From contig VDFB02275518.1 of NCBI GenBank assembly GCA_007258455.2, positions 186,001-250,000 of the forward strand: a stretch of 64,000 bases of DNA. The letters run 5' to 3'. The position numbers and the translations under genes were made by a program. A model generated the notes under the pieces. The model had not been told where the DNA came from and ran no database searches. It saw nothing but the letters and a program-made list of their open reading frames with translations. Shown piece by piece: positions 23,190 through 34,870 of the stretch (positions are counted from its first letter, which is position 1; every line of letters starts with the position of its first letter). Source of the DNA: Sequoia sempervirens (Eukaryota; Streptophyta; Pinopsida; Cupressales; Cupressaceae).

Positions 23190-23338
23190 GTAATTTAATT
23201 CAATTTATTTCATTTTCTTTCACTTTATTACTATTTTGTAATACTAAATTATTTATTTATATACATATGAATGGATGTATGTAGATTGGTCAAATTATAT
23301 GGACTCACAAAAGTTATTAAATCAAAATTTGTTTGCAG
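23190..23338 (+). other. Intron in transposase copy 2
   Basis: Donor GAAG|GTAATT and acceptor TTTGCAG|GA. Splicing joins DLVQEG to HVYVVIAPEGNEE at the same codon as the copy 1 intron (12538-12624). Confidence 0.78.
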
Positions 23339-23473
23339 GACATGTGTATGTTGTTATTGCACCTGAGGGGAATGAAGAGGAAACAAAATATTGGTTGACT
23401 CGTTGTGTGGAGACTAAACATAAGTTAATAGCACCTCGAGAAGATGATGATGGATATCATTATCCAATAGGTA

Positions 23474-23615
23474 CGGTGATCCCTTTAAGACATCCCCTTA
23501 AGCAAATTTTGATAACAAGTTTTTGATCCCCTTAAGAAATTTTTTAGAACTTCCTTGATCCCCTTGAAATTTTTTTGAGAACTTCTTTGATGATGGCTAT
23601 CATGTTATCAAATAG
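23474..23615. repeat. Insertion carrying GATCCCCTTAAG repeats
   Basis: Interrupts the copy 2 C-terminal domain between PIGTV and GSVEVVGTWL, which are adjacent in copy 1. The insert holds several GATCCCCTTAAG-like units with CTTTGATCCC variants. It is flanked by near copies of TATCCAATAGG and TATCAAATAGG, which could be a duplicated target or a duplicated edge. The motif is the reverse complement of the unit repeated at 32270-33560. Confidence 0.7.
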
Positions 23616-23989
23616 GATCAGTGGAGGTTGTTGGCACTTGACTACAAAAATACTTGATAAGGAAGAATGGTCTATCTGCATTCAAAGATTATGAAACACA
23701 TAAGAAGATTATACACTACTCACATTTGGTGGTAGCAACAAATATAAAACTAGATCACTATCATGGAAGACCTACAAGTAAAGAGCTATGGAAAATTTCT
23801 ATGGAAGAGCATGAGACAATCATAGATGAATTGCAAAAAAGAGAGGATGCAAATGGTACAATGGAATAAGTAAATATAGGTAAATATAGTTTTAGTTTTA
23901 TAATGTCCTTTTAAATAGATTAAATACATGTTTTGATATTGCTCAAGTGTGTTATTAGTTGAAATTGATTTAAATTGTCCTTTTATATC

Positions 23990-24290
23990 CTTAGGCCATC
24001 ATCACAAATTCATCACATTATTTGAGACAAAAAGGAGATTCCATGCAGATTCAACCTAGACAACATGGAATACTTGGTAAAAATAGGTAATTATTAGTTA
24101 AATTATATTTAAATACATATTTTGATTATATATTGATATTGTTTGTACATTAATAGTTAAAATTGATTTATTATCCTTTTTTGTATCCTTAAGCCATCAT
24201 CACATTGATCTAATACTTTGTTACAAAAAGGAGAGGCTACAAATTAAACCTACACACATGTGTGGAATACTTTTAAATGCAGGTACTTGG
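23990..24290 (+). repeat. Duplicated exon-like segment in transposase copy 2
   Basis: Two related segments about 197 bp apart, starting near 23996 and 24193. Each has GCCATCATCACA, then AAAAAGGAGA and a conceptual peptide ending QI(Q/K)P...GIL. The second is followed by CAG|GTACTT, like a splice donor. They may be tandemly duplicated exons of the C terminus. Confidence 0.5.
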
Positions 24291-24748
24291 GATGTGTACA
24301 CATAGATAGTTTTATATAAATTAAAATATGTATGTTTTGATGATTTCATTGATATTGCCTGTACCATTTTGATATCAAGTGGTGTGAAGACCTAATACAT
24401 TCCGGGCACAAGTTTCAGATGTTCTTGAGATGGCATAGCCAAAATTTGTAAACATTGTTTTGAGTTGACATATATGTACATACATACTTACACAATTCTA
24501 AGTTAATTATATCAATTGCAATTAAATATGAGACATGTACTTTAAATAATTTCATCCCCTTAAGATGTCCATAGGTGAAGATGTTTACTATTATTCGATT
24601 TGTATTTTGAAATAATTTGGTTTAGGATGATGCTAATTACATGGAAACTTGTAGATTAACTTAGTTGTCTCTTTTGACAGAGGATGTGACTCCCATTCCA
24701 AAAGACAGTACCAGAAGAAAGGGTGGACGTAGAGGAAGAATGTTGTAG

Positions 24749-25415
24749 TATTTTTGTTGGATGCTATTATTTGTTTTGATAGCTTATAAATTAGTGTTTT
24801 CTGTGGAACATGAGGTCAAGAGGACTTTTATGTTCTTAAGTTTTCTCTAGCACTTTGCATGATTTGTAAATACGGGAGTACATGATTTAATTTCAAAACT
24901 TTAGCCTATTTTTGGATAATTAAGTTGTATGATTGTTCTTTAATTTTATGTTGTAAAAGAACTAGGAAATATGGTGTATACTTATTAATGCTTTTTTTCT
25001 CTAATCTTGTATGGTATTGTTTATTTCTTAAAATTTCACCCTTTATGGTATATAAACCAATTGCTTTTGTTTGTAGATTATCATTTATTTTCTTATTTTA
25101 TTAGATAACCTGTGTATTAGGACCTATTAAGGCGTCCTAATAAGGCATCCTATTAGGACCCCTTAAGACATCTTATTAGGACATGAATTAAATAAGTTCA
25201 TTGACTGATTATCACTAATTATTTAATGTGTATCATGTATATCATGTATGGATCACTAAATTTGCAAAGTATAAATATTGAAATGTCCTATTAATTTCAA
25301 TTTAATTTCATATTTGTATTTAAAATTAAACAATAATAAAATTCATTATTTACAATATATTAAGTCCATGAAACCAATATATATTAAGTCCATAAGAGTA
25401 CAACCCATTAAATAA
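24749..25415. other. 3' flank of transposase copy 2
   Basis: AT-rich and without a gene. At 25107-25180 there are clustered, alternately oriented copies of TATTAGGAC and GTCCTAATA, which can fold on themselves. From about 25360 a motif TTAAGTCCAT(G/A)A begins; it continues on the far side of the solo LTR. Confidence 0.55.
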
Positions 25416-28400
25416 TGTAACATCCTGCTACGCAACCCCGAAGGGTAAGAGCCAAAAGAGGACAAGATAAATTTTTTTGAAAACATACAAAATAACTTAC
25501 AGATAAAATAGTTGCCAATACGATATAACGACCACAAACATGGCCAAGCATGGCCGAACATAACCCAAAGGAGAGGATTAATCCACCCTCTAGAGAAAAT
25601 AAAAACAAGAGCAAACATAATGGCTCCAGAAACTTGCTCCTGAACTTCCTGCTCCAGAACTTCCAGCTACGAAAGTTCCAACTATGGAACTTCTAGCTAC
25701 GAAAGTTCCAACTACAGAACTTCCAGCTACGAAACTTCCTACTCCAAAACCTTTGCTTCAGGACTTCCTGCTCTAGAACTTCCAGCTACGGAAGTTCCAG
25801 CTACAGAAGTTTCAACTACGAAACCTCTAGCTACGGAAGTTCCTACTCTGGAACTTCCTGCTCGGAACTTCCTCCTCCGGAACCTCTGCTCTGAAACTTT
25901 TTGCTGCTCCGGAACTTCTGCTCTGAAACCTCTGCTTCAGAACTTCCTGCTGCTCCTGAACTTCTGCTCCAGAACTTCCTGCCTCGGAACTTCTGCTACT
26001 CCAGAACCTTTTGCTCTGGAACTTTGGCAGCAACAACACAGAGCAACAAGCAGAAAGCGACGATGCTCTAGAACTTTTGTAGCAGCAACACAAAGCATTA
26101 ACAAAAGGCAGTGTTGCTCCAAAACCTTTGCAGACTAAAACATGAAGGAAAAATACAACCAAGATCTAATTTTTGCATGGAATATATTGAAGTAAAAGCC
26201 ATAATGATCATCCTAATACAAGTGAGTTCGATACCAACACCAGAACTCATAAACCAAATATAAATTGTCACATTTATTCTCATTAAATGATAAGATTACA
26301 TCCTTTCTCTCAAGAGAGTATGATATATATAAAGGAATATACACGAGTACAATAACATAGGCATGAATAAAATACAACAACAGAGGAGATAAGTACAAGA
26401 GAGAACAACTCCAACTGGTGCTCCAATAACCTGTACATCGATCCCCAATGGCGGTGGCAATGCCTCCTTACCATGTGGACTCAAAAGAGGCCACCCCACT
26501 GTGCTCGAAGGTAGTCACAAGGCCCAAGCAGCAAACAAGGCAAGGGTAACAAATGGCCAAGACTCACATCAGACACAGAGAAAACATGAAATACAATACT
26601 TAAGGTCAATGTCACAACATGAAGATGCTCATACAATAATCATGTTAGGTACTACTCATGACTACTAAGGTATGGGGTGCAAGAGTGCATATTGTATGGA
26701 GTGTCATCATACATGCTCGAAGGGATGGCACCACACAGAACCAAGTACTCCTCTCATACAGACGAGGAGACTCAATCATGCTCGTATCAACGCCCTGCAG
26801 ATAGATAACTCAACGCTCTGCCGACAGATAGGCCTTCTCATTTAACCAAATGAGGAATCTAAAGAAAATATGAACAATGAAGAAGCCACTAAAATCATCA
26901 TAAAAACCATCTTTAAAACAGCCAAGCAACATTGTTGCTAAATCATTTAAACGACTGAAATTCAACATGAAAAAGAGGCATAAAGTTACATCAAAATTCA
27001 AAGTGTCTAGATTAAAAATCGAACAAAGACCCAATTCATATTTCGACATTTCTAGATGGATTTCATATTTAATTTTCAATTTTATGACCCATAATAAGGT
27101 GTTGTACTGAAAAATGTCATTTTAAGCATGGTTGGGCAAAAACATAAAAAAAAAGTGCCCGTATTAAAAATCAGACAACAACCCATTTGAGATATGGGCG
27201 ATTCTACATGGAATCCACCTTTATTTTTTTACTTTTAATAGGCAGTTATTGAACAACATCAAAAAACGTGTTTTAACAAGAAGGCATAGATTTTGACCAA
27301 AAATAAAAGTGTTCTAAATTCATTTTGGACTCCAACCCAGTTGAGATTTGGGCATTTGAAGTGAATCCCAAAGTTGGATTCGAGTTTAAAGTGGGAGGAT
27401 TGAACAGATTTATAAAAATCTTAGATTTCCCAAAAAAAGAAACAATAACCAGGTTGAAAAGAAAACTCAACCCAAAAGCCATGACAACACCCAGAGCAGC
27501 AAATTAAAAATACCCACATACATTTCTAATTCAAAAATTCAAGAAATACACAGGAATCTCAACAAATTAAAACACCCACATACATTTCTAACTCAGAAAT
27601 TCAAGAAATACACAAGAGAATACCTCTAATTTCTACCCAAATTCTGAAATGAAAAATTGCTCTGCTTGCAAGGCACGACTAGATTCCAAAACGGAGCAGT
27701 AAGACAACATAGCCATGCTGAACCTCCGGAGCCACTGTCCACAAATTTCTTCTCGGAAATTCTCCATGATTCTTCCCCAACTCATCCACCCAAATCGTGG
27801 GGTTTCCTCCTCCTTCCTCCAACAAAAATTTTCTCCTTCCCCAAAACAAAACAATACTTATTCTCCCAAAAGAATGACTCCCCAAAATAAAAGAATAAAA
27901 ATATATATATTTTCCAACAAGGCTGCCCCCCCTTTTTCTATTTTAACTAAACCCTTCACACAATAAAATGAACAAAACATTTCATTAAATAAACTATTAA
28001 TGCTCTCTGAAGCAATTAATTAAAATCACAAAATGCAACATTAAAATGCACATGGCTCCCCCAAAAGGATTAGTAAATATTTTAAATAAAATATTTAAAA
28101 TCTCAAGAAAATAACAATTCAAATCTCCAACTCATTAACCACCATAAAATACCATATTTAAAAATACGTGAAGATAACAAAGGAACCACATCAAAACACT
28201 GACAATCCAAATTAAATACATATATAATCACATAAAAGATTAATGAAAGCCAAGACAAAATACCACAACAAGACATATTGGTAAAGCACATACAACAGAA
28301 AGGTGTGCCAGAACATATGGCTGAAAGGTGCTCCAGACATTACCATTAGGTAACTGGATGGTAAGACATCAATAAGGAAACACTGCTCTAACAAGGTACA

Positions 28401-28728
28401 GTGGGCTAGGATAGGGGAAATTTGGCTTGTGACTACCTCCAGTAACCACCATCGGGGAAGGTACGCTCAGACCTGTGAAGCCAGGTGGAGTTGATACCTG
28501 GTACATGTAACATACACATCACATATACATATATACATAACCGAAGCACATACTACATCTTGATTGTAGTTAGCTACCATATATATCAATTACTTGCATC
28601 ATCATAGCTAATCATAATAACCTTTCACTAAGTCAACAATATCTAACCTCATTATAATAACATTTAACATTTAAAATATCAAATCAAAATTCAAAATACT
28701 ATCAGCCTGGGTTTAGAGAGGTGTTACA
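25416..28728. mobile_element. 3.3-kb solo LTR (family A, copy 1)
   Basis: Starts TGTAACATCCTGC and ends GAGGTGTTACA, giving TG...CA ends with a short inverted match. It is flanked by perfect 5-bp duplications AATAA (25411-25415 and 28729-28733). Removing it rejoins the AGTCCATGA-rich flanking sequence. There is no internal domain and no second LTR, so a solo LTR left by recombination is the simplest reading. The family relation to 35264-43428 rests on the shared start (TGTAACA(T/C)CCTGC) and shared segments near the end (GGTGGAGT(T/C)GAT(A/G)CCTGGTAC). Confidence 0.88.
25620..26110. repeat. Tandem CAGAACTTCCTGCT-type array in the LTR
   Basis: More than fifteen short units of the form GAACTTCC(A/T)GCT(A/C)C, with variants GGAACCTCTGCTCTG and AAAGTTCCAACTA. 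I do not see this array in the other family A copy, so it appears to be a local expansion. Confidence 0.88.
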
Positions 28729-28829
28729 AATAAAGTCCATGAAAAAAACTTTAAGTCCATGAGAAACCAAATATGTAGTCCATGAAATAATCAAATACAA
28801 CCCATGAAATCATGTCTAACTCATATCGT

Positions 28830-31143
28830 CTCTATAATCAAGAGACCTCTTCACACCATGCGGACTGCATAGATGACCTGAACTAGTTTGTACAAGAGAA
28901 AGATGAAATCAGATGTAAGACGATTAAAAATGATTTAATGACAATTTAATTTATAATTCATCATAAAATTAAATTACCATGGTATCTAGCTCTGGATGCT
29001 CTTATGCACCTGGAACAACCTCTAAATGCTTTGAATCAATCTACATATACAAGAGAAAGAAAGTTGAAATTAGATGAAAGTCTACAATTAAAAATGATTT
29101 AGTTCAATTTAATCTATAATTTATCATATTTAAATTGTACCGTAAGAGGTTGTGCACCCTCTATTCTAGGACCTGTTTGTACATGCTCAGCTACAAGATG
29201 TGTCTCATGCTATAAAAGAAAAAAAAATTAACATGTATGAGCTCATATATATATATTCAAGTTTAAATTTAATTAAAGTTATTCACAATGTATAATTTGT
29301 AATTGAATTTAAATATAATAAAAAATTTAAATTACCATGATATCTGGTTGCTCTTAATGTCCTTGAGGTGTAACTATGATTGAGTTAGGGAAGAAAGTGA
29401 CAGTAAAAAGTCCTACAAGGTCAAATTTAAAGCATGTATACTTGAATTAGGTTAAAATATATATTCAAGTTTGCACATTTTGTGTAGAAACTTTTTTAAA
29501 CAACCTAAAATTCAGATGCCTCATGAGTAGCCACCACATATAATGTTTCTCTGATCCCAATTCTCATTGTTGTGTCAACCTAGACATACTTATAAACATT
29601 TAATGCTTATAATATTTACAAGTGTACACACACATTTGATATATAGTTAATTCAAAATTTCCATAATTGTAAAGTTATAATAATGTAAGTTAAATAATTT
29701 ACAATATAAATGTACCTATCCCTAATCTAAGAAGCTCGACATTGGATGAGCACTCAACAACCCCTTTGGTGGAATCAACATGGAAGTCGATTGAGTCCCT
29801 ATAACCAACATAAGTATTTAAAACATATGCTCATGATTGAATGATAAATTAAAAAGTCAAGTTAAAAAAATATTTCATATATAATTTAAAAAAAATGAAA
29901 TCAAGGGTTGCCGACTTGGACTAATGTTGACATATATTCTCGAGGTGCAGATGATTGCCCTATCGTTAGTGTCATCTACACCAAATAGTTTGATTGTTAA
30001 AATGTATTGTAATTTTTTTTTGATATATATGCTCATTAAAATTCTTATAAATTCAACATGTAGATGCATATTTATACCTGTGTTGCACTGTCCTCAAGGT
30101 GATGCTCTATAGTAAGAAACTCTACGAATGAACTAAGGTGACCAAATGATCCACCAGAATCTCCATGTCCACCCAAACTAGATGTGGCCTGATCAGGTCC
30201 ATAGCATAGCTGATGGAAACTAGTACATACATGTGGTGTCGACACTTGTGGAGTGGTACTAGGACCAAATCCATAGAACACTCCATCATCACAGTCTATA
30301 GGCTCCCTAGCAGCTATCATAGAAGCATGTTGATCAAAGTCTCCTCAAGCGTACTTAGGGATCCTAATGTGGATATCACCGCACGTTGATGCACATGTGT
30401 GTGAATGACAGGACCAACATGATCAACAAGGGGTTGTGCATGCACGAGGCATTGAGGATCAACCCTTACCCCTAACCTTTGTTGTGGCATGCCGCCACCA
30501 ACACCTTGAAATGATTTAAAATAAAAATAATTGGGCATTTTCCCCCCAAAAAATATACATATAGTTTCCTCAAAAAATATAATGGGACCTCCAGATTAGC
30601 GTGTGGTGGATTGTCAAATACCATCCACCATTGATCCCGAAAATGTGCACTCATCTGTGGATGTATACACCACCTCATGGATATTCTAGATTTAGTTGCA
30701 GGAATGGGTTAGTGAGTATTAGGGTGGATAAAATAAGGTGCTAGATGGGATTTTGTTATTTTTAGGTCTAAAATTTGTTTATATGAGACACCATTTGCAT
30801 AAAATCGTCTCATCTCCTCCCTATCTTGTCGATGCCTATCTAAGTCAGAATCAATAGAACTAATGGCATCAATAACATTTTGCATCGTAGATGCAAAACA
30901 TATCACATGTGGTGGAATCAATGCTTCATTTTTCATAGCATTGATTTGGTTTTGAATGGATGCCACATTTTCATTTATACGTGCTTGCAAGTGAGCCTCA
31001 TCTGATCCAGCAGGTTGTGGAGGTGGGATATGAGGTGGAGGAGGAGTTGGAGGTGGAGGTTGCTGAGGTGGAGGTTGTTGAGGTGGTGGATTAATGATAT
31101 CATCAATGTCAAATTGATCCATGATATCTATATGAGTGTTCAC
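28830..31143 (-). pseudogene. Unrecognised multi-exon-like locus
   Basis: I do not recognise this gene. On the minus strand it opens with 144 codons (31143-30709): MDQFDIDD, a Pro-rich tract, then a helical-looking part with LQARINENVASIQNQI and CFASTMQNVIDAI. A His/Gly-rich segment follows (about 30540-30072, ending CAG|GTATAA). Short exon-like stretches then occur near 29798-29714 (DSIDFHVDSTKGVVE), 29575-29507 (TMRIGIRETLYVVATHE), 29390-29335, 29214-29143 (HETHLVAEHV, then G|GTAC), 29045-28983 (then ATG|GTAATT) and 28890-28830. In-frame stops and uncertain phases suggest decay. It converges on transposase copy 2 and could be that element's second gene, but nothing proves it. Confidence 0.5.
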
Positions 31144-31559
31144 CTACATTAAACTATACAAAATTAACATACAAACTTACAAAATTACAAGAAATAGTTA
31201 AATTTTAAATGCACATACAAATTTGTTTAAATAGGATGTGCATACATATACATACACATACATACATTGATTCAACTTGAGCATGTGCATACGAATTTCC
31301 AAATTTGAGATGTACATATATTTAAAATAAAAAAAGTACAATGCATAATGTATGCATACATCATTCAACTAAACTATGTGTACATACAAATTTGAAAATT
31401 TAAGATTTAGAACTATGTAATTTTAATACATGTACATACTAAAAAATAAACTTGAAACATTCACAAAAATCTCATTTATGTCTAATGCATATAAATTACA
31501 TTTTTCCAACATGAGAAATTATGATAGTATTCATAAAATATACTATTATAAATTCATCA

Positions 31560-31745
31560 TTATAAGTTATTATATTCATAAATTCAACACTAAAAAATAT
31601 CCATCCAACCAAATTCATAAATTCATCACTAAAAATATCCATCCAAATAAATTCATAAATTCATCACTAAAAATATCCATCCAACCAAATTCACAAATTC
31701 ATCACAAAAAATATCACGATAACCAAATTCATAAATTCATAACTA
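31560..31745. repeat. ~38-bp minisatellite
   Basis: Four to five copies of a unit containing AATTCATAAATTCATCACT and AAAATATCCATCCAA. It lies between the two paralogous Pro-rich N-terminal segments. Confidence 0.85.
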
Positions 31746-31825
31746 TAAGATCATTGTCTTCATTTATAAAGTGTTGTGGCTCTCTACTGCATCTCTTCAT
31801 TTCTTTGTGGTTTCCTTTTTCGTAA

Positions 31826-32092
31826 TCAAACTTTCTCCTCTCCTCTAACCATCATTCGATGCTCATCTAAGACCCCATCCATAGACCTAATAGCATCAAC
31901 AACATTTTGCATTGTAGATGCAAAACACCTCAAAGGTGGTGCAATACATTGTTTATTCTGAATAACGTTGATTTGATCTTGAATGGATCTAACATTGGCA
32001 TCGATCCGTGCTTGCAAGAGAGAACCATCGGTTTCAAGTGGTGGAGATGGAGGGCATGGAGGTGGATTATGGATATTATTGAATTGATCCAT
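31826..32092 (-). pseudogene. Paralogous N-terminal fragment of the 28830-31143 locus
   Basis: 88 codons: MDQFNNIHNPPP, a short Pro-rich run, LQARIDANVRSIQDQIN and CFASTMQNVVDAIRSMD. The order of motifs matches 31119-30800, with a shorter Pro tract. The duplication lies in tandem on the same strand about 0.9 kb upstream. No continuation into the other exons was seen, so it is a fragment or a duplicated first exon. Function is unknown. Confidence 0.65.
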
Positions 32093-32269
32093 GATCTCTA
32101 AGATATAAGTGAACCTGCATTATATTTGTAATTTCAAAATGTAAGATAAACATTTAGGAAATACCCTTAAACCATTCAATATAAATGGCCTAATTGAATA
32201 CAAATGATAAAACGTGTAAGCCTCATTTATGTCTAAGGCATGTTACTTGAATGAAGAAACAATTAACTA

Positions 32270-33560
32270 TTAATATAGGATGGCTTAAGGGGATCTATGT
32301 ACTAATATACGATGGATTAAGGGGATCTATGTACTAATATATGATGGATTAAGGGGATCTATGTATACAAAATGACATGGATTAAGGGAATAAAATTTGG
32401 TGAAGTTACCCAAGGCAACCAAATTTCATTAAGGTCCTAGGATGAAATGAATGCTTTAGGGTTTACAGTTTAGAGATTAGGGTTTATGGATTAGGGTAAT
32501 AGGATGGCTTAAGGGGATCTATGTAGTAAGGTCCTAGGAAAAAATGGCATGGCTTAAGTGAATAAAATTTGGTGAAGTTTCCCAAGGCAACCAAATTTCA
32601 TTAAGGTCCTAGGACAAAATGAATGCTTTAGGGTGTGGGGTTTAGAGTTTAGGGTTTAGGACCTTTAGGGTAATAGGATGGCTTAAGGGGATCTATGAAT
32701 TAAGGTCCTAGGATAAAATGATGGATTTAGGGTTTAGGGTAATAGGATGGCTTAAGGGGATCTATGTAGTAAGGTCCTAGGACAAAATGACATGGCTTAA
32801 GGGAATAAAATTTGGTGAAGTTGCCCAAGGCAACCAAATTTCATTAAGGTCCTAGGACAAAATGAATGCTTTAGGGTTTAGGGTTTATCTTAATAGTATG
32901 GCTTAAGGGGATCTATGTAGTAAGGTCATAGGACAAAATGACATGGCTTAAGTGAATAAAATTTGGTGAAGTTTCCCAAGGCAACCAAATTTCATTAAGG
33001 TCCTAGGACAAAATGAATGCTTTAGGGTTTAGGGTTTAGAGTTTAGGGTTTAGGGTTTAGGGTAATAGGATGGCTTAAGGGGATCTATGTACTAAGGTCG
33101 TAGGAAAAAATGACATGGCTTAAGTGAATAAAATTTGGTGAAGTTTCCAAAGGCAACCAAATTTCATTAAGGTCCTAGGACAAAATGAATGCTTTAGGGT
33201 TTACAGTTTAGAGTTTAGGGTTTAGGGTTTAGGGTAATAGGATGGCTTAAGGGGATCTATGAAGTAAGATCCTAGCACAAAAAAAATGATGGCTTAAGAG
33301 GATCTAACTACAATGTTACATTTTTAAATATAAAAGGCTTCCAAAATGAGTTCCTTCTAAATAATGGACTTGATAGAACTTGAAAATGTTGAAGGCTCTA
33401 GGCTATAGTTTAATCACTAAGTATAGAATGTATATTATTGTTTTAAATTTGGTTTCCTTAGGAAACTTCACCAAATTTTGAGAACTTCTTTGATCCCCTT
33501 AAGATATGTCATATTAGGAAACCTAAAGACATCGGTTTAGGGTTTAGGGTAATAGGATGG
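32270..33560. repeat. Mixed array of CTTAAGGGGATC and TTTAGGG motifs
   Basis: About nine copies of GATGGCTTAAGGGGATCTATG. They alternate with AATAAAATTTGGTGAAG, GCAACCAAATTTCATTAAGG and TCCTAGGACAAAATGA blocks, and with short runs of TTTAGGG (plant telomere type). Later units recur every 150-175 bp. The GATCCCCTTAAG form occurs inverted near 33495 and inside transposase copy 2 (23474-23615). Confidence 0.92.
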
Positions 33561-34870
33561 CAAGTAACCTGGGGTTAATATTTTTGATTCATCACATATG
33601 CAAGAACAATGGTGTATGCATATTTTTGAATTTATGAATTGACTGACTATTTCCTTAGATTACTTCTATGATCAAGGAATTAAGCACACATATAAATTAG
33701 CTGAATTTTGACAATTTAGGATAGTCTCTATGGTCTACTCTTGAATATATAGAAATGCATATATTTAGAGAAAATCAAAATGTGTCTTGACAAGTTGTTG
33801 GAGCTAGATCTTAAAATTTGGTTATCAAATCCTTGATTAGTATTGGTAATTTATATTCCTTCCCTAATCGTCTTCAAAGTCTATGAATAAAAGGAGTGGA
33901 AATATAACCTATGACCATAGTTGGATTAATTTTCTATCTAGATTGAAAGGCAATCATCCATAATAAATTTGAGGATTGTTAAGCATTCAAGCATAGGGAA
34001 AAATGATTTAAATTGATCCTAAACTAGCTACATTATTCTTGGGAATGAGGTCAACAAAACCATTAAGAGGTGAGTCAATGTAGAGTTATTTTAAGATTAT
34101 TTTCCCATATAATTATTGAGTAATGATCTTAATACCATCATAGACCAAGTTTTATAATGCTCTAGCTAGATACCTTGAAAACATGGGTTTGAGCCTAGGC
34201 TTCACACATATGTTTACTCATTGAAGATCCATAATATCACATGTTGTAAGATAATATAAGGTTGTAAGATAGTATGAATCATAATAGATGCATAAGGCCC
34301 ATATTATTAACTCAATTAAGGTACCGCATACAATTATTGTTTAATTGGCCATTAGAAAACAATATAAAACACGAAAGTACATGTTAAATATTTTCATTCT
34401 AAGGTAAAAATAATAATTTTTAACATCTCAATAGAACATAATGAAGCATCATAAATTACACATATAAATTTAGATCTATTAATTTATCATGTGGTAATAA
34501 ATACATAAACTAATTGAGCACATCCATAATAGAAACACATAATTTATATCTATTCTAATGATCCACTAGTCCCACAAGTAAGGTTTAACATATTTTTTTC
34601 TAATCTAATTATATCTATGTTTATGTAACGTTTAATTGATTGTGTCTCAACATGTCTCTAACTTATTGAATACATATTTAAATGTATAATATTTATATAA
34701 TCCTATTTGATTGTCAATATTAAGGACCCTAATTTACTATGTATCAACCTAAATCTATGGAATAATTTCATCCATTGGTATGCCTACATACTTGTCTGCA
34801 TACAATGCAAATGAATTTTTTCCATTTTCAAATATTCAAGCATGAAATCAAGGTTTTCAAATCTACAATT
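33561..34870. other. No recognisable gene
   Basis: AT-rich spacer with no ORF of note. I see no LTR end or domain. Confidence 0.45.

Larger units (their letters stand above)
20438..24748 (+). pseudogene. DDE-like transposase of an unassigned family, copy 2 (spliced, decayed)
   Basis: The better preserved copy. The N terminus is a long basic stretch (KRKDRR, TPEKIQAKREKKEKRQRERR) suited to nuclear entry or DNA binding, followed by an acidic NENENE tract. Near 21420-21480 is a helix-turn-helix-like block (SEVLKIHPKTLLRAEKRR). At 21506-21895 is a conserved block with ISQRSFEK, YVKINKQQ and a Cys-His element (CCKTHVQF). The core has SVVDFVENY (22321), HFYLSDNRLHSSEF, IWSDNC (22590) and FFEAGHGKGEHDGAG (22684-22728). 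An intron at 23190-23338 separates VQEG from GHVYVVIAPEGNEEETKYW; then come a repeat insertion, VEVVGTWL, and a basic tail (RRKGGRRGR) ending at TAG 24746. Frameshifts and stops remain. Function is inferred from motif layout. Confidence 0.75.

Noticed and set aside
25346..28394. Numerous 60-110 codon ORFs on both strands
   Set aside because: They lie in a solo LTR and its tandem array, overlap one another and show no domain.
32270..33560. Possible CRISPR-like regular array
   Set aside because: The spacers are themselves repeated blocks, unit lengths vary, and the context is plant nuclear DNA.
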